Source of the DNA: Hyaloraphidium curvatum
Lineage: Eukaryota > Monoblepharomycota > Hyaloraphidiomycetes > Hyaloraphidiales > Hyaloraphidiaceae
DNA: 64,000 nt
Direction of reading: 5' to 3'
Assembly (NCBI GenBank): GCA_025558095.1
Contig: JAIVFI010000002.1
Location: 744,001-808,000 of the forward strand
This document shows positions 24,429 through 35,881 of this stretch, one piece after another; position 1 is the stretch's first letter, and the number at the start of each line of letters is the position of its first letter. Made by a program: the position numbers and the translations under genes. The notes below the pieces were generated by a model that saw only the letters and a list, made by a program, of their open reading frames with translations, did no database searches and was not told where the DNA came from.

Positions 24429-25153
24429 ATGTCAAGGTTCATCAACACACCGTTCAAGTCTCCCCTGGCGAGCGCCGCAGAGCACACCCCGTCTAGGACG
24501 GTTCCAGCGAAGCGCTCAGCAGCGACATCGGAGCGCCGCATGAGCCTTGGGCTGGCTCCGAAAAAGGCCAAGGGGACTGAGCATGCCGATGACGCGCTCC
24601 TGGAGTTGGAACGGCGAAAGCAGGCACTCAACGAGGAGCTGAAACAAGCTAAAGATCGGCTGCGTCAGCTTCAGCTTTTGTCAAAGCCCAGCGTGGGTAA
24701 GCTCCGAGACCGCGGCAGCCTCCTGTCTGACGCCTTTTGGCGCAGAACTCGCCAGCGGTCCTCGATGCTTTGACTGCCAAATGGAAAAAGGCAACGCAGG
24801 AAGCAGCTCTCGCGTATCAAGCCAAATGCATCGAGTCCGGCACTTTCTCGTCCGGGAAGCCCGAGGCCAAATCCTCGTTCTTCGACGAACCCGATCGAAA
24901 AACGAAAGCCGCGCAGAAGCCCGGATTCATGGGATGGCCCGGTTGGACTGGTTACGGATGGGCAGCAGACGACGATACGGACGAAAGCGAACGAGCGAGC
25001 GGGGAACCGGAGGTGAAGGCGGAAGAGGCAAGCAGCCAGAATGTGGAAAACCCGACGAGCCTGAAGGCGTTGCTCGCCCGTCTCGGCTGCAACGCAGAAC
25101 AGCTTAGGCAGCTCCTGGATTATGTCGAGGAAGAGGACTCGTTCAAACCGTGA
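24429..25153 (+). CDS. SFR1: SFR1/MEI5-like recombination accessory factor
   Basis: SFR1 with SWI5 stabilises RAD51 filaments. Exon 1 starts MSRFINTPFKSPLASA, a short peptide with basic Ser/Pro character like the RAD51-contacting tails of the family. It runs into a coiled coil LELERRKQALNEELKQA with DRLRQLQLLSKPS. A 50-nt intron (GTGGGTAAG...GCGCAG) joins this in phase to NSPAVLDALTAKWKKATQEA, which aligns with the LIKKWR block of human SFR1. An acidic spacer with FMGWPGWTGYGW follows. The C-terminal helices are SLKALLARLGCNAEQLRQLL, equivalent to the human LTQLIDHYGLDDKLL end. About 225 residues is a usual size. RAD54 lies only 2 kb away, with the EED-like gene between them. Confidence 0.75.
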
Positions 25154-25221
25154 ATCAATACCATGTGGAGTGGGTCTATTTGGCCACGCCAGGCAGCAGT
25201 CCGTGCCCGTCGGGGCAACGA

Positions 25222-26172
<951 letters not shown>

Positions 26173-26284
26173 CGCGAGGGGTGCGCCAGGAGAGTTTGAC
26201 GGGCCCCGTTTCGCGTCGCGTCTCAAAAGCGCCGGCCAGAGCCTGGGCCAGAGCGCCGGCTCGCGTCGGCAGCAAATCGTCGGG

Positions 26285-27430
26285 ATGCCCACTTCCTACG
26301 ACCCGGCGCCGTTTCCGTACCCTCTTCCTGGACCCAAGCCTCCTCTGCCCGCTCCGGGTTCATTCCTTTCCGCAGTCCGGGAGTCGTGTCGCGCCGTTCT
26401 CGAGATCTCTGCTCCGGACATTTCTATTTCGGACGATGCGGCCATCGACAACTTGATTCGCGGGGTCGATCGGGGAGCATGGAAGTCCTTCACAGACGTG
26501 GACCCTCTCCGCGTCCCTCTCAAGTTTGGGTCTCTAAAGGAGGAGCTCGGGTTCGTTGCCCTCCTGGCTAGCCTTCAGATTGGCTCGGGGTACCGCAAGG
26601 AGCTCAAACGACACACGGGACGGGGGGCCGCGGAGACGATTACTTTTGGGTGCTTCGCTTTATTTTTGTCGGGGCAACAGCCGACGTCCAAATGGATGTC
26701 TTCGGTTTCCAAGAGGGAAGTTGCGGACATCTGGAGCCTGCCGTACGATGTGGAGGTTCCGCACGAATCTCTCGCCGGAGTTTACGTTTCTCAGCGCTCC
26801 GATGTGGCCGGACTTGTGGATCTCTTGCACTTCCTCATCCACGACCTTGGCTCGGGCCTTGCCGCCTCGGGGTTTCCGGACCTCGCGAGCTTTGTTCTGG
26901 ACGCTGTGAAGCCCTCCCCGGGGGCGCGACCGAAAGCTGCGCGGCTCGTCGAGGCCCTCGTGACCGCCTTCCCCGGCTTTCAGGACATGGCCAGCTGGAA
27001 GGGACAGCCCGTGTACCTGTTCAAGCGGGCCCAGCTGCTCGCGGCAGAGTGCTTCAAGGCGTTCCGCAAGAAGGCACCCGAATCCTTCGATTTCGACGAC
27101 ATCGCCGAGCTGACGATCTTTGCCGACAATGTCGTGCCGACGGTGCTGATCGCCGAGGACCTCATCAAAATCTCGCAGCGCGTAGCTGAAATGATCGAAC
27201 GCGGCGCGGACATGGGGCTGCCCCCCGAGGTCCTCGACCAGATCGATACCCGCCTGCGTGCGGCTGCTGTGACGGTTTGCGAGCGCATCGTCGAGCGAGC
27301 GGGAGAGCTGGGCTTTGACTCGACGGAGGCGGTGCCGATGCAGGTCGATTACTACCTTTGGAAGCTGGGAAAGGAGGCGAAGTACAGGCCCCTGAACCGC
27401 CCGGTCAACAAGCAGACTTGTATGTACTGA
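26285..27430 (+). CDS. QNG1: Queuosine 5'-phosphate N-glycosylase/hydrolase (QNG1, DUF2419)
   Basis: QNG1 releases queuine from queuosine 5'-phosphate so that the eukaryotic tRNA-guanine transglycosylase can reuse it. The gene is a single exon. I chose MPTSYDPAPFPYPLP at 26285; an in-frame ATG at 26153 would add 44 residues that look non-conserved and would overlap the CFIm25 first exon. Family blocks include REELGF-like LKEELGFVALLASLQIGSGY, TITFGCFALFLSG, DLLHFLIHDLGSGLA and FPGFQDMASWKGQPVYLFKR with AQLLAAE. The C-terminal ELTIFADNVVPTVLI and MQVDYYLWKLGKEA match QNG1 closely. About 380 residues is slightly longer than human. Confidence 0.9.
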   Translation: MPTSYDPAPFPYPLPGPKPPLPAPGSFLSAVRESCRAVLEISAPDISISDDAAIDNLIRGVDRGAWKSFTDVDPLRVPLKFGSLKEELGFVALLASLQIGSGYRKELKRHTGRGAAETITFGCFALFLSGQQPTSKWMSSVSKREVADIWSLPYDVEVPHESLAGVYVSQRSDVAGLVDLLHFLIHDLGSGLAASGFPDLASFVLDAVKPSPGARPKAARLVEALVTAFPGFQDMASWKGQPVYLFKRAQLLAAECFKAFRKKAPESFDFDDIAELTIFADNVVPTVLIAEDLIKISQRVAEMIERGADMGLPPEVLDQIDTRLRAAAVTVCERIVERAGELGFDSTEAVPMQVDYYLWKLGKEAKYRPLNRPVNKQTCMY

Positions 27431-27523
27431 CGGCGATCGACCGATTTAAAGAGGCAGAACGGACCCGGTGGTTGACGCCTCGTACTCTTCGGTGATGCGA
27501 CCGCGCCGACGCGATCATCAACA

Positions 27524-29995
27524 ATGTCTGGCCGCCGCCTCACGGTTGCGGTCCTTACTGTCAGCGACCGAGCTGCCTCCGGGTCCATCAAGGACGAAGG
27601 CGGCCCCGCCGTCCTGGACGAGCTGAAGACGCAGCCGGGGTGGGAGGTGGTCCAGACAAAGATCGTGTCGGACAGCGTCTCGGAGATCCAGGCCGCGATA
27701 AGGGCGTGGACCGACGATTCTTCCACCTGCGTTGGGCTCGTCATCACTACTGGAGGCACCGGATTTGGCGTCCGCGATGTTACGCCCGAGGTGTGTGTAA
27801 GCGGACTACTGGGCTGCACCACATGATATGTCTCCCAGGCGGTCTTGCCGCTGCTGGACAAGCTCGCTCCGGGCTTGCCGATGGCCATGATGAACGAGTC
27901 GCTCAAAAAGACGCCTTTCGCGGTGCTGGCGCGTCCGGTGGCGGGCGTGCGCCGGGGAACGCTGGTCATCACCCTCCCCGGGAGCCCCAAGGGCGCGAGG
28001 GAGAACCTGCGGGCGGTCCTCGCGGTACTGCCGCATGCAATCGAGCTGGCACAGGGCGATTCGGGGCAGGCGGTGCACACGAAGATGGCCTCGAGGGCTG
28101 AGGCATCGGACGAACACGACTGTTCCGCTGCCGACAGCTACGTGCCTCCCGGAGGGCATACCCGGCCCCAGGAACGCTCGGATCACTCTCACGATCACTC
28201 TCACGATCATGGTCACGATCATGGCCACGACCATTCGCACCGTTCGGGCCACGCGCGTCGCAAGGAAGCCAACGGCCTGCACGTCCCCGTTGCGCGGCGC
28301 CCCCGGACGTCGCCGTACAAGCTCTTTACGGTGGACGAAGCTCACGCCACGATTGCCAAGTTCTCGCACCAGCTGCCTGTGATTCGGCGCAAGGTCGACG
28401 AGAACCTCCTGGGGCACGTTGTGGCGGAGGATGCCGTGGCGACCGAAGACGTGCCGGGCTACCGGGCCAGCATCGTCGACGGGTACGCCGTGATAGGTAG
28501 CTGGAGTCTGTCCGCAAAGGTTGCCTTTGCTTACTACGGAGCCGACTGCAGCCTCGGACGGCCCAGGCGAATATCCGGTGCTGGCACCGAGCACCGCCGG
28601 CGGCCCTCCGGTCGACTCCTACACCCTCCAACCGGGCCAGATTGCTCGGGTTACGACCGGCGCTCCGGTTCCGCCCGGCACGACGGGAGTGGTGATGGTG
28701 GAGTACACGACGGTGGAAAAGGCCTCGAGCGACGGACAGGTCGAGGAGCGCGTGCGCATCCACGAGCCCGTGGAAGAGGGCGAGAACATCCGCGAGGTCG
28801 GGGTGGACTGCAAAGCTGGAACGCTGGTCATGCGCAAGGGGGAAGAGATCACCCTCGTAGGAGGCGAGATCGGGATCCTCGCGAGCGTTGGGCTGGCAGA
28901 GGTTTCGGTGTACCGGCGGCCACGGGTCGGCGTGCTTTCGAGTGGGAACGAGGTCGTGGACATTGCCCAGCAGGAGGGACTGCGATACGGGCAGGTGCGG
29001 GACACCAACCGGCCGTCGCTGATCGCCGCACTACGGGCCTGCGGTTTCGAGGCGGTCGACCTCGGTATCGCATCGGACGAGTGGGTGCACCTGCCGTGTC
29101 TCGCAGGCTGCTGTTCACCGCCCCCTGCAGTGCGGACTCTCTCGCAGCGTCGATCTCGGCCGCGATCGGACCCGATGCCGCGGCCGATCGGGCCTGTGAC
29201 GTGCTCATAACGACAGGGGGCGTTTCGGTGAGCTCGATAACTGTGCTCTAGGTTTCCTCTGTTGACTTGCTCCCCAATCTCGCAGATGGGAGAGCTCGAT
29301 CTCCTCAAGCCAGTCTTGGAACAGCGGCTTTCCGGCACCATCCAGTTCGGTCGCGTTCAGATGAAGCCAGGGTGCGTTCACCCCGTTCGGTGCCATGCCC
29401 CGGTCCTGACACTGCCCCAGCAAACCAACGACTTTTGTGACCGTGCCGGGCAAGTCGCCTGCGGATCCGCCGAAGCTGGTCTTTGCGTTGCCCGGGAACC
29501 CGGTGTCGGCCCTTGGTGCGCATGCCGAGCCGTTTTTGTCGTCGGCACCGTAACCGACCGCTCTTTCCAGTTACCTTCTACGTCTTTGTCCTCCCTGGGC
29601 TCCGCAAAATGGCCGGCCACGCCCGCCACCACCTTCCGACGATCAAGTGCCAGGTGGGTCAGATTAGCCCATCAGCCCCGGCATCATTTAACTTGTCCTG
29701 ACAGCTTGCGCACGACGTGAGGTTGGACCCGCGACCAGAGTACCAGCGGGCCTTTGTGGGCTTCGAAGGCGGGAGCCTTGTTTCATCCACGACCGGGGTG
29801 CAGAGGAGCAGCCGCATGGTCGGTCCAGCAAACTCGCCTGCCTTGATCGATAACGCTGACGCTGACGGCGACCCGCAGCTGAGCATGAAAGGAGCCAACG
29901 CGCTGCTGGTTCTCCCGGCGATCGAAGGGGACAAGAAGAGCCTGGCCAAGGGGTCCACGGTGGACGCGATGCTGATCTCGGCGCTCGGGACCTAG
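27524..29995 (+). CDS. GPHN: Gephyrin-type molybdenum cofactor enzyme (MogA-MoeA fusion) with His-rich linker
   Basis: The fusion performs the last two steps of Moco synthesis: molybdopterin adenylylation (MogA/G domain) and molybdate insertion (MoeA/E domain). The G domain starts MSGRRLTVAVLTVSDRAASG and has VGLVITTGGTGFGVRDVTPE. It continues MAMMNESLKKTPFAVLARPV and RRGTLVITLPGSPKGARENL. The linker (about 28165-28250) is extremely His/Asp-rich, with HDH and HSH units. The E domain has HQLPVIRRKVDENLLGHVVA, VPGYRASIVDGYAVI, RVTTGAPVPPGTTGVVMVEY, PRVGVLSSGNEVVD, RDTNRPSLIAALRACGFEAV, CDVLITTGGVS and ALPGNPVSAL. The order G then E is that of gephyrin, opposite to plant CNX1. Several short introns are present, and exon borders after 29080 are approximate. 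Confidence 0.9.
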
Positions 29996-30060
29996 GCGGT
30001 GTAATCTGCGCGCGCGCTGCGACACATGGAACCGCCTGGCCGCAACTGCGACGGCCGCAT

Positions 30061-31397
30061 CTACGATCTCAAGCCGCCGTGACCATTGGACTGGGCCTTC
30101 GCACCTCCAGCCCGTTTCCGCTCCTGGTGCTCCTTGTACGTCAGGAACATGACGACCGCAAAGAACGCCAGCACAAGCGCGAGGGTGGTGAACTCTGGTG
30201 GCCGCGGCTCGAGGAGCGGCAGCGTGGCGACCTCCTCGACGGCGCCACCCCGCGGCAGGTCCGCCGGCAGGTCTTTCAAGACGTCGGCCAGGTCCGCTTC
30301 CAGCTCCGCCGGGTCCGGGTCGCTCAGCGGGTACCCCGCGTGCGTGAGCTCGACGTTGGTCACGCCGCCGAAAAAGTCCGTGATGAGCACGCGGTCCAGC
30401 GCGCGCGAGAGGTTGTTGCGAAAGCCGGGGTCCGAGTGGATGAGGGCGGGGTCGTACGTTGCAAACTGCACGGTGGACAGGGTGAGCCAACGGCGGTTGT
30501 GCTGCGAGGAGAGGTCAACCCACGAGCTGCTGCAGCGTGTCGTGGCTGTCGAGGTCCAGGCGCTCCAGCGTCTCCAGGTTGTAGTATGTAAAGCGGTCGA
30601 TGACGGCGACGCCAATATCCAGGTCCGTGTGGTGCGAGTACGAGTTCTGGCCGACCCTGCTGCTCCCCGTGGCCACGATGTTGGGCGTGTATATCCGCGA
30701 GAAGAGCGAGCTGGCCTGGCACGTGTCTGCCATGAACATGATCTCGTTGTACCTCCGCTTCTCCCACATCTGCTCGAACGCGTCGGCGATGTCATAGCTG
30801 CTGATCTCCTCGTTGTCCTGGAACTTGAGGAACTCCTCGCCGCCGTGGCCGGTCATATACACGAGGATGTTGCTGCGTTCGTCCGTCAGGAGGCGCTTGG
30901 AGCGCGGCACGTGCTCCTCGTGCCGGCCTGCTCGACACCCCCGTTACTGGCCGGACCGGCGAGGGAGGCAACGCGGCAGGCAACCCACCGGTGAGCAGGC
31001 GGATAAAGTTCTCCACGGTGACCTCGTAGCCGCGGTAGTCGACCTCGACGTTGTCCCCGTACAGGTCGACGCGGCGCAGCGCGTCCGCGCTGTTGAAGAC
31101 GGTGGCGGGGAACTTGTTTCGCGGGTTGCAGGCGACGTCGTCCGCCAGCATGAGCAGGATGCGCTCGTCGGGGATGCCGAGCCGCTTGACGGTGCGGTAC
31201 ACCGACAGCGTGTTTGCAATGTGCCTGTAGTTGAACCAGAAGCGCGACGTGTCGACCAAGACCGCCCAGTTACTCGTATGGCTCGAACCCTGGGATCCGA
31301 AGAATCCGCCGATCGCCTGCAGGTTCGCGGCGTGCGAGCGCGGCGGCGCGTAGTCCGGGTGCCTACAGGCCGCGGCAGAGGGCGCCGGGGCGTCCAT
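30061..31397 (-). CDS. PIGK: GPI transamidase catalytic subunit (GPI8/PIG-K)
   Basis: This ER-lumenal C13-family cysteine protease cleaves the C-terminal signal of proproteins and attaches GPI. The likely start is [10 protein letters not shown] at 31397, with the N-terminal signal region split by an intron. Then [72 protein letters not shown] and [18 protein letters not shown] with the catalytic His. The catalytic Cys lies in [18 protein letters not shown] single C-terminal TM segment ([18 protein letters not shown]) ends the protein, with a short Lys/Arg-rich cytosolic tail. It is divergent from the TLDc gene (134 bp between starts) and convergent with gephyrin. Confidence 0.93.
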
Positions 31398-31530
31398 TGC
31401 CCCGTCGCGCGGTGTGTTTTTTGCGCGGTGTGTTTGGTGGGTCGGAGGTCCGCGGAAGGGGCAGCCAGGTGCGGTGCAGCGCGTTCCGGAGGGACACGAA
31501 CGCGTCTGGGAGGCATCCCACCGCGCGATC

Positions 31531-33107
31531 ATGTCGGCTGCGAGTTCGGTCCTCGAGGCCACCCGTGCACGGATGCAGAGGATGAACGACCATCCGCGGC
31601 CGCCCGACGCGGCCCCGCCGGCGCCCGAGCCCCCGCCGGCCCCCGAGCCCGCGCCGCCCGCGCCGCCCGCGCCGCCCGCGCCGCCTTCCGCACCCGCGCG
31701 GTGGGGCCTCACGTCGATGCTGTGGGACTTCTTCGCGGGGCCGCCGGCGCCGCTGGGCGGCATGCCGGACGCGCCGCTCGACGCCGCCGCGCCGCAGCTC
31801 TCCGTGTCGCCCGCCGTGCCGCCCGCCGCGCCCGACGCCGGCCTCGAGCCCGTGGCACGCCGCGCATCGCTCCTCGACGTGGCGCTGGACTTCCTCGGCT
31901 CCTTCGTCGACCCGTCGCACGGCGACGCCGGCGAGGACGTCGACGGCGCAGGCGACGCCGTCGTCTCGGACCTGGACCCCAACGGCTGGCCGACTTCGTT
32001 CGCGTCGCTGTCCGACGCAGAGCCCGAGTCGCCCGCATCGCCCGCGTCGCCGCCGTCCGCATCGCCGCCGACGGCCCCGCCGGCCTCGCCGCCAAAGGAG
32101 CCGGCGCGCGCCCTGACGCGCGAGGAGGAGGAGGCGCTCAAGCTCGAGGAGGAGATGAACGCCGTCGTGGAGCACATGGCCGAGGAGGACCAGGCCGCGT
32201 GGGAGCTGATCGAGAAGGAGGACCTGAAGCGCAAGGCGCGCGAGGGCTCCGACTACTACAAGCAAAAGTTCCGCGAGCACGCGGCCCCGAAAAGGATCGG
32301 GGCCCCGGCACAGGAGCTCTCGCAGGAGGACGCCGAGGCCGACGCGCGCTCGAAAAAGGAGCTCATGCAGATCCTGCTGAACACTCTGCCGCCGCTGCAG
32401 CTCGTCGGCCGGCGGCCCGACGTCGAGGCCGTCATCCAGGTGTCCCTCGCCGAGGAGCTGCGCAAGCACCTCCCGCTCATCCACAGGGAGGCCCGGAAGT
32501 GGACGCTGATCTACAGCCTGGAGCAGCACGGCATCTCGCTCTCGACGCTCTACCGGCTCTCGGCCGACTACGAGGGGCCCATCGTGCTCGGCATTCGAAA
32601 TACGATGGGAGAGGTGGGCAAGCGCGCGGCGTTAGCCGCGTTGATCCCTCATGGCGTACCGTTGTACCGCAGACGTTTGGTGCCTTTCTCACCGAGACGC
32701 TGATCCCGCGCGAGCGGTACTACGGCACTGGCGAATGGTAGCTTTCCCAGTCAGATGCCCGTTTGCCGGCGCTCATTGCTTGTTGCCAGCTTCCTTTGGA
32801 AGGCGCAGCAGAAGCAGGCGCCGTGGGACCTCAAGATCTTCCGGGCTACGGGCAAGAACGAGTTCATGATCCACACGGAGGCGTCGTTCCTGTCATTTGG
32901 CGGCGGGTGGGCCGTTCCGCGCACGCGGCCGACCCCGTCCGATCCTGACGGCTGCCCGCTTCCAGCGACGGAGTTTTCGGCCTCTGGCTCGACAACCAGC
33001 TCTACCACGGGCACAGCGAGCCCTCGAGGTCGTTCGAGAACGAGACGCTCTGCTCCAAACGGGACTTTCTCATCGTCGGCGTCGAGCTCTGGGGCTTTGG
33101 ACTCTAG
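31531..33107 (+). CDS. TLDc-domain protein (OXR1/NCOA7-like) with Pro/Ala-rich N-terminus
   Basis: TLDc proteins protect against oxidative stress and many bind the V-ATPase. The start [20 protein letters not shown] leads into a Pro/Ala/Glu-rich tract (about 31600-31700) and more low complexity. An acidic charged helical region follows ([18 protein letters not shown]). The TLDc domain begins [20 protein letters not shown] with LGIRNTMGE. After an intron come [20 protein letters not shown], then [20 protein letters not shown] with GGG, and [40 protein letters not shown]. All are standard TLDc blocks. No LysM or GRAM domain was seen. The TBC1D24 class is excluded because no TBC domain is visible. 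Confidence 0.88.
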
Positions 33108-33246
33108 CTGCGCGGTCCCTCTCGGGTCTGCTATTGCTCATTCACTTCTGTACAGCACAAATCTTGAACATGAAGAGGTTGATCTGGATCACGTGCTCCC
33201 GTACGAGGCTCCGCGCCCTTCCCCGACGAGCCCTGCGAACCATCGA

Positions 33247-34047
33247 TCAGCGCTTTGGTAACAAGGACCCTCCGTCCAACCAACTTTCGTGCTCCGCCAG
33301 TAGCCCCTGCTCTCGGTGCTCGGCAGTCGGCATGTTGGAGTACAGTATGGCGGCCAGGATGAAGGTGAGACCCTGCAGCACGGCGACGGAGACCGCGGCA
33401 GCGATGATCCCGCCCTGGTACTTTTCGACGGCATGCAGCACCGAGTCGTAGCACGAGTCCTTGTAACCGAAATCGGGGCTGCGGACGCAGGCGTCCGGGG
33501 CCGACTTGGGGTAGGCGCGGTCGGTCGTGTCCTTGAGTCCGCAACACTGGAAGGTCTCCTGGATATCGCGGATGACGCGTGGAGATTGCTTCCACGCCTT
33601 TGTCCAGGACCGATCGACCAGGTCTGCGACGGAGCGCCTCGCGGAAAAGGCCGTGACCGTGAGCACCACCTGTCGCGCTGGTCAGTCAAGGCCCCCCGCT
33701 CACGACGACGAGGTATCCCACCTGGGCGAGAATGAGGATGCCGAACAGCACGACGAAAGAGAGTAGAACGGGCCGGTTGGACGCTGACACGGCCAGCAGC
33801 CCCAACCCTGTGACGACGGCGATGATGGCCCCGAGGACGATGAAGGCTGTGGCACCGGGTCAGGAAGGTGTCGCACACGGTTTTGGGTCCGCCCACCGGC
33901 AGGAATGTGGTTCTCCGTGATGAGGCCGCGAATGCTGTCGAATAGCGCTACCACCCCGAACCCGAGCAAGGCGAGGCCGCTCAGAAAGGCGAGAGTGAGC
34001 AGCGTGGCCGTCGCAATTCGAAGTCCGCGGTAAACAGAACTGTCCAT
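33247..34047 (-). CDS. Tetraspanin
   Basis: Four TM segments are visible. TM1 follows MDSSVYRGLRIATATLLTLA, with FLSGLALLGFGVVALF. TM2 and TM3 lie in the exons around 33880-33690. TM4 is IIAAAVSVAVLQGLTFILAA. The large extracellular loop has the hallmark CCG in IQETFQCCGLKDTT, plus the extra cysteines ACVRS and SCYDS that close disulfides. The short cytosolic tail ends GGSLLPKR. The borders of the middle exons are approximate, and another 3' exon reading into 33190 is possible. Function beyond membrane-microdomain organisation cannot be said. The TLDc gene converges on it with 139 bp between stops. Confidence 0.85.
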
Positions 34048-34407
34048 CTTTTCTGCGAGCGCGAGGGTTGTTGCGTCAGCGTTCGCGTCCCGGGCTTCTA
34101 CACAACTTGTGTCCGAAGCCTTTAGCGATCCGGTGCCCAAGCCCTTTAGCGATTACCACAGTTGTTCATCTTTCGACATAATGCGAGCTTCTTGTGCAGC
34201 TCCGCGCTTTCGTGGAGATCCTGCCGAACCATCGCTCGACGCGGTGACCGGGTCTTTTCCAAATCACAAATCGATTCGTTCGACGATACATGCGGATAAT
34301 GCGATAAGAAAGCAGCAAATGGCAGTGTCTTGGCCAGAAAGTCTGTTTTGGGAAGTCCGCCGGGCTCGAAAGTTGGCTCGAAAGCTTCCCGCGCAGAAGG
34401 AACCAGC
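34048..34407. other. Divergent promoter region between tetraspanin and XLF genes
   Basis: About 360 bp without a supported exon. It holds an 11-bp direct repeat CCTTTAGCGAT at 34119-34129 and 34143-34153, 24 bp apart, which could be a pair of transcription-factor sites or chance. Confidence 0.45.
34119..34153. repeat. Two copies of CCTTTAGCGAT, 24 bp apart
   Basis: Exact 11-bp direct repeat at 34119-34129 and 34143-34153, located upstream of both the tetraspanin and the XLF start codons. A regulatory role is inference only. Confidence 0.5.
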
Positions 34408-35757
34408 ATGCTCCGACGGTTCGACCGCCTGCTCGGGGTGCCGTGGAGATCCTTGCCGCCTCAAGGCGATTACGACGGCGCCTTTTTCGTCAAGAGCTAC
34501 TTTGATGACGCGCCCTCGTACACGGTGTTGGTGACGGACCTGCGGACCCTGTGGGCAGAGGATGTGGACGCCGACGCGCTGGGCCTCAAGTTCGACAGTG
34601 CGCTCGTCTTCTCCGCATCACGGGTGTGAAGGAGGTCTGACGCACTGGCCCCCGCGGCCCACGTATTTGCCCTCGCTGAACGTCAGGCGGCGACCTCCGG
34701 GCCCTGGGAGACTCGGCCCGCAGAAAGACCTGCAAGGAGCTCGGCGAAACGCTTAAGATGCAAAAGCACGGAGCGCGATACCGTCTCTCGGAGCCTGAAT
34801 CGCAGGTATGTCTTTTCCCAGAATGAGCAGTGGTTGCGCGTTGATTCCGGCGCTCCGAAGGAGATGACCCTCCGGGTCGAGGTCCCACTGCAGGTGGCCA
34901 CGGCAGAATGGGAGTTTCGTCTGCGGCCGATTGGGGAGGCTCTCGGCACCGGCGCAGGGGTGGACTTGGGAGCAACTGTTCCGCGACTGTTCCACGCACA
35001 CGTTGTGGTCCCGCTGGCCGTGTTGGGCGAGGAGTACAAGAGGCGACTGCTGCGACTCGAGGAACTCTTGCGGCAAAAGGACAAAGAGCTAGAAGCCTTG
35101 CGGGAATCGGCGCTGGACCGTGACGGACCTGGGAAAGGTCTGCGTCATGGCGTGCCTCTGGTGACCTTCTGACAGTGGGCCAGCGCGAACGCAACCATTC
35201 GACAAGGAGGCCTTCCATCAGAAGATGCAGGAGGTGATCCGGGACTATGGAGGCAAAAGACGGCGTGTTAACAACTCGGCCTCAGGACTTGATGATGCCG
35301 GGCTACACTGTCCAAAAGCTGGGCAAAGCTCTGCTGGAGGGCCCCGATGCCAGGGTCAGATACGAGGAAAAGGTGCTTGACATCCAAGGTACAGAAGATT
35401 ACTCAGCTGGGCATGGGACATCGGAGCCTGAACGCTGCCTGCGTAGACCTCCATTTGGACCCCGATCCCGAGTCAAGCAGCGCGCGAGAGGCAGCAGACG
35501 GGGCAGAGCGGGCGTCAGCACGCCATGCGCGTGCCGACCGCGAAGCAACACCGGTCAGCAAAAAGAAGAGAAAGGTATGCAGGCCAAAAACCATTGGCCG
35601 AAGCAGCGACTCATTCGCGTCGCAGGACTTGTCGACCGAGGAGGAGGTCAAGGAGTCGGAGGTGAAGAAAAAGGAGCGCGAGACGATGCGGCTACAGAAG
35701 GAGCCGAATCGCGAGGCCAAGCGTAGAGAGCAGGAGCGCGCCAAGAAGTTTCGGTAG
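34408..35757 (+). CDS. NHEJ1: XLF/Cernunnos end-joining factor
   Basis: XLF bridges DNA ends with XRCC4-LIG4 in non-homologous end joining. The start MLRRFDRLLGVPWRSLPPQG opens the head domain, with AFFVKSYF and YTVLVTDLRTLWAEDVDADA, matching the human LLVSDLQQVWHEQVD block. Later exons give PLQVATAEWEFRLRPIGEAL, VPRLFHAHVVVPLAVLGEEY and a coiled-coil stalk RRLLRLEELLRQKDKELEAL. Then comes RTQPFDKEAFHQKMQEVI, equivalent to human LKTEPFEENSFLEQFM. The tail is disordered with an SV40-like NLS KKKRKV and a highly basic end ERAKKFR, where animal XLF carries its Ku-binding motif. The exons of the tail (35300-35757) are less certain. Confidence 0.8.
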
Positions 35758-35881
35758 CAGATGGAGGATGGCTTGTACACGGTTGAAGCCGCCCTTAACA
35801 CGGCAGTAAGGGTACGTCTGCAACGCATACTGCCATCTCTTTCCGTCGTCGCACCCTCGCGGCCGCATCCACCGGTGTTTC

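Noticed and set aside
28160-28260. CRISPR or DNA satellite because of the repetitive CACGATCA-like units
   Set aside because: The repeats are codon-phased His-Asp codons inside a conserved gene, with no spacers.
31363-32529. 388-residue minus-strand frame opposite the TLDc gene
   Set aside because: Arg/Gly/Val-rich reverse image of the Pro/Ala/Glu-rich coding strand, without motifs.
30813-32741. 642-residue open frame over the GPI8-TLDc region
   Set aside because: It is Arg/Ala/Gly-rich, crosses the GPI8 gene in antisense and the TLDc gene in another frame, and shows no family similarity. It is a shadow caused by high GC.
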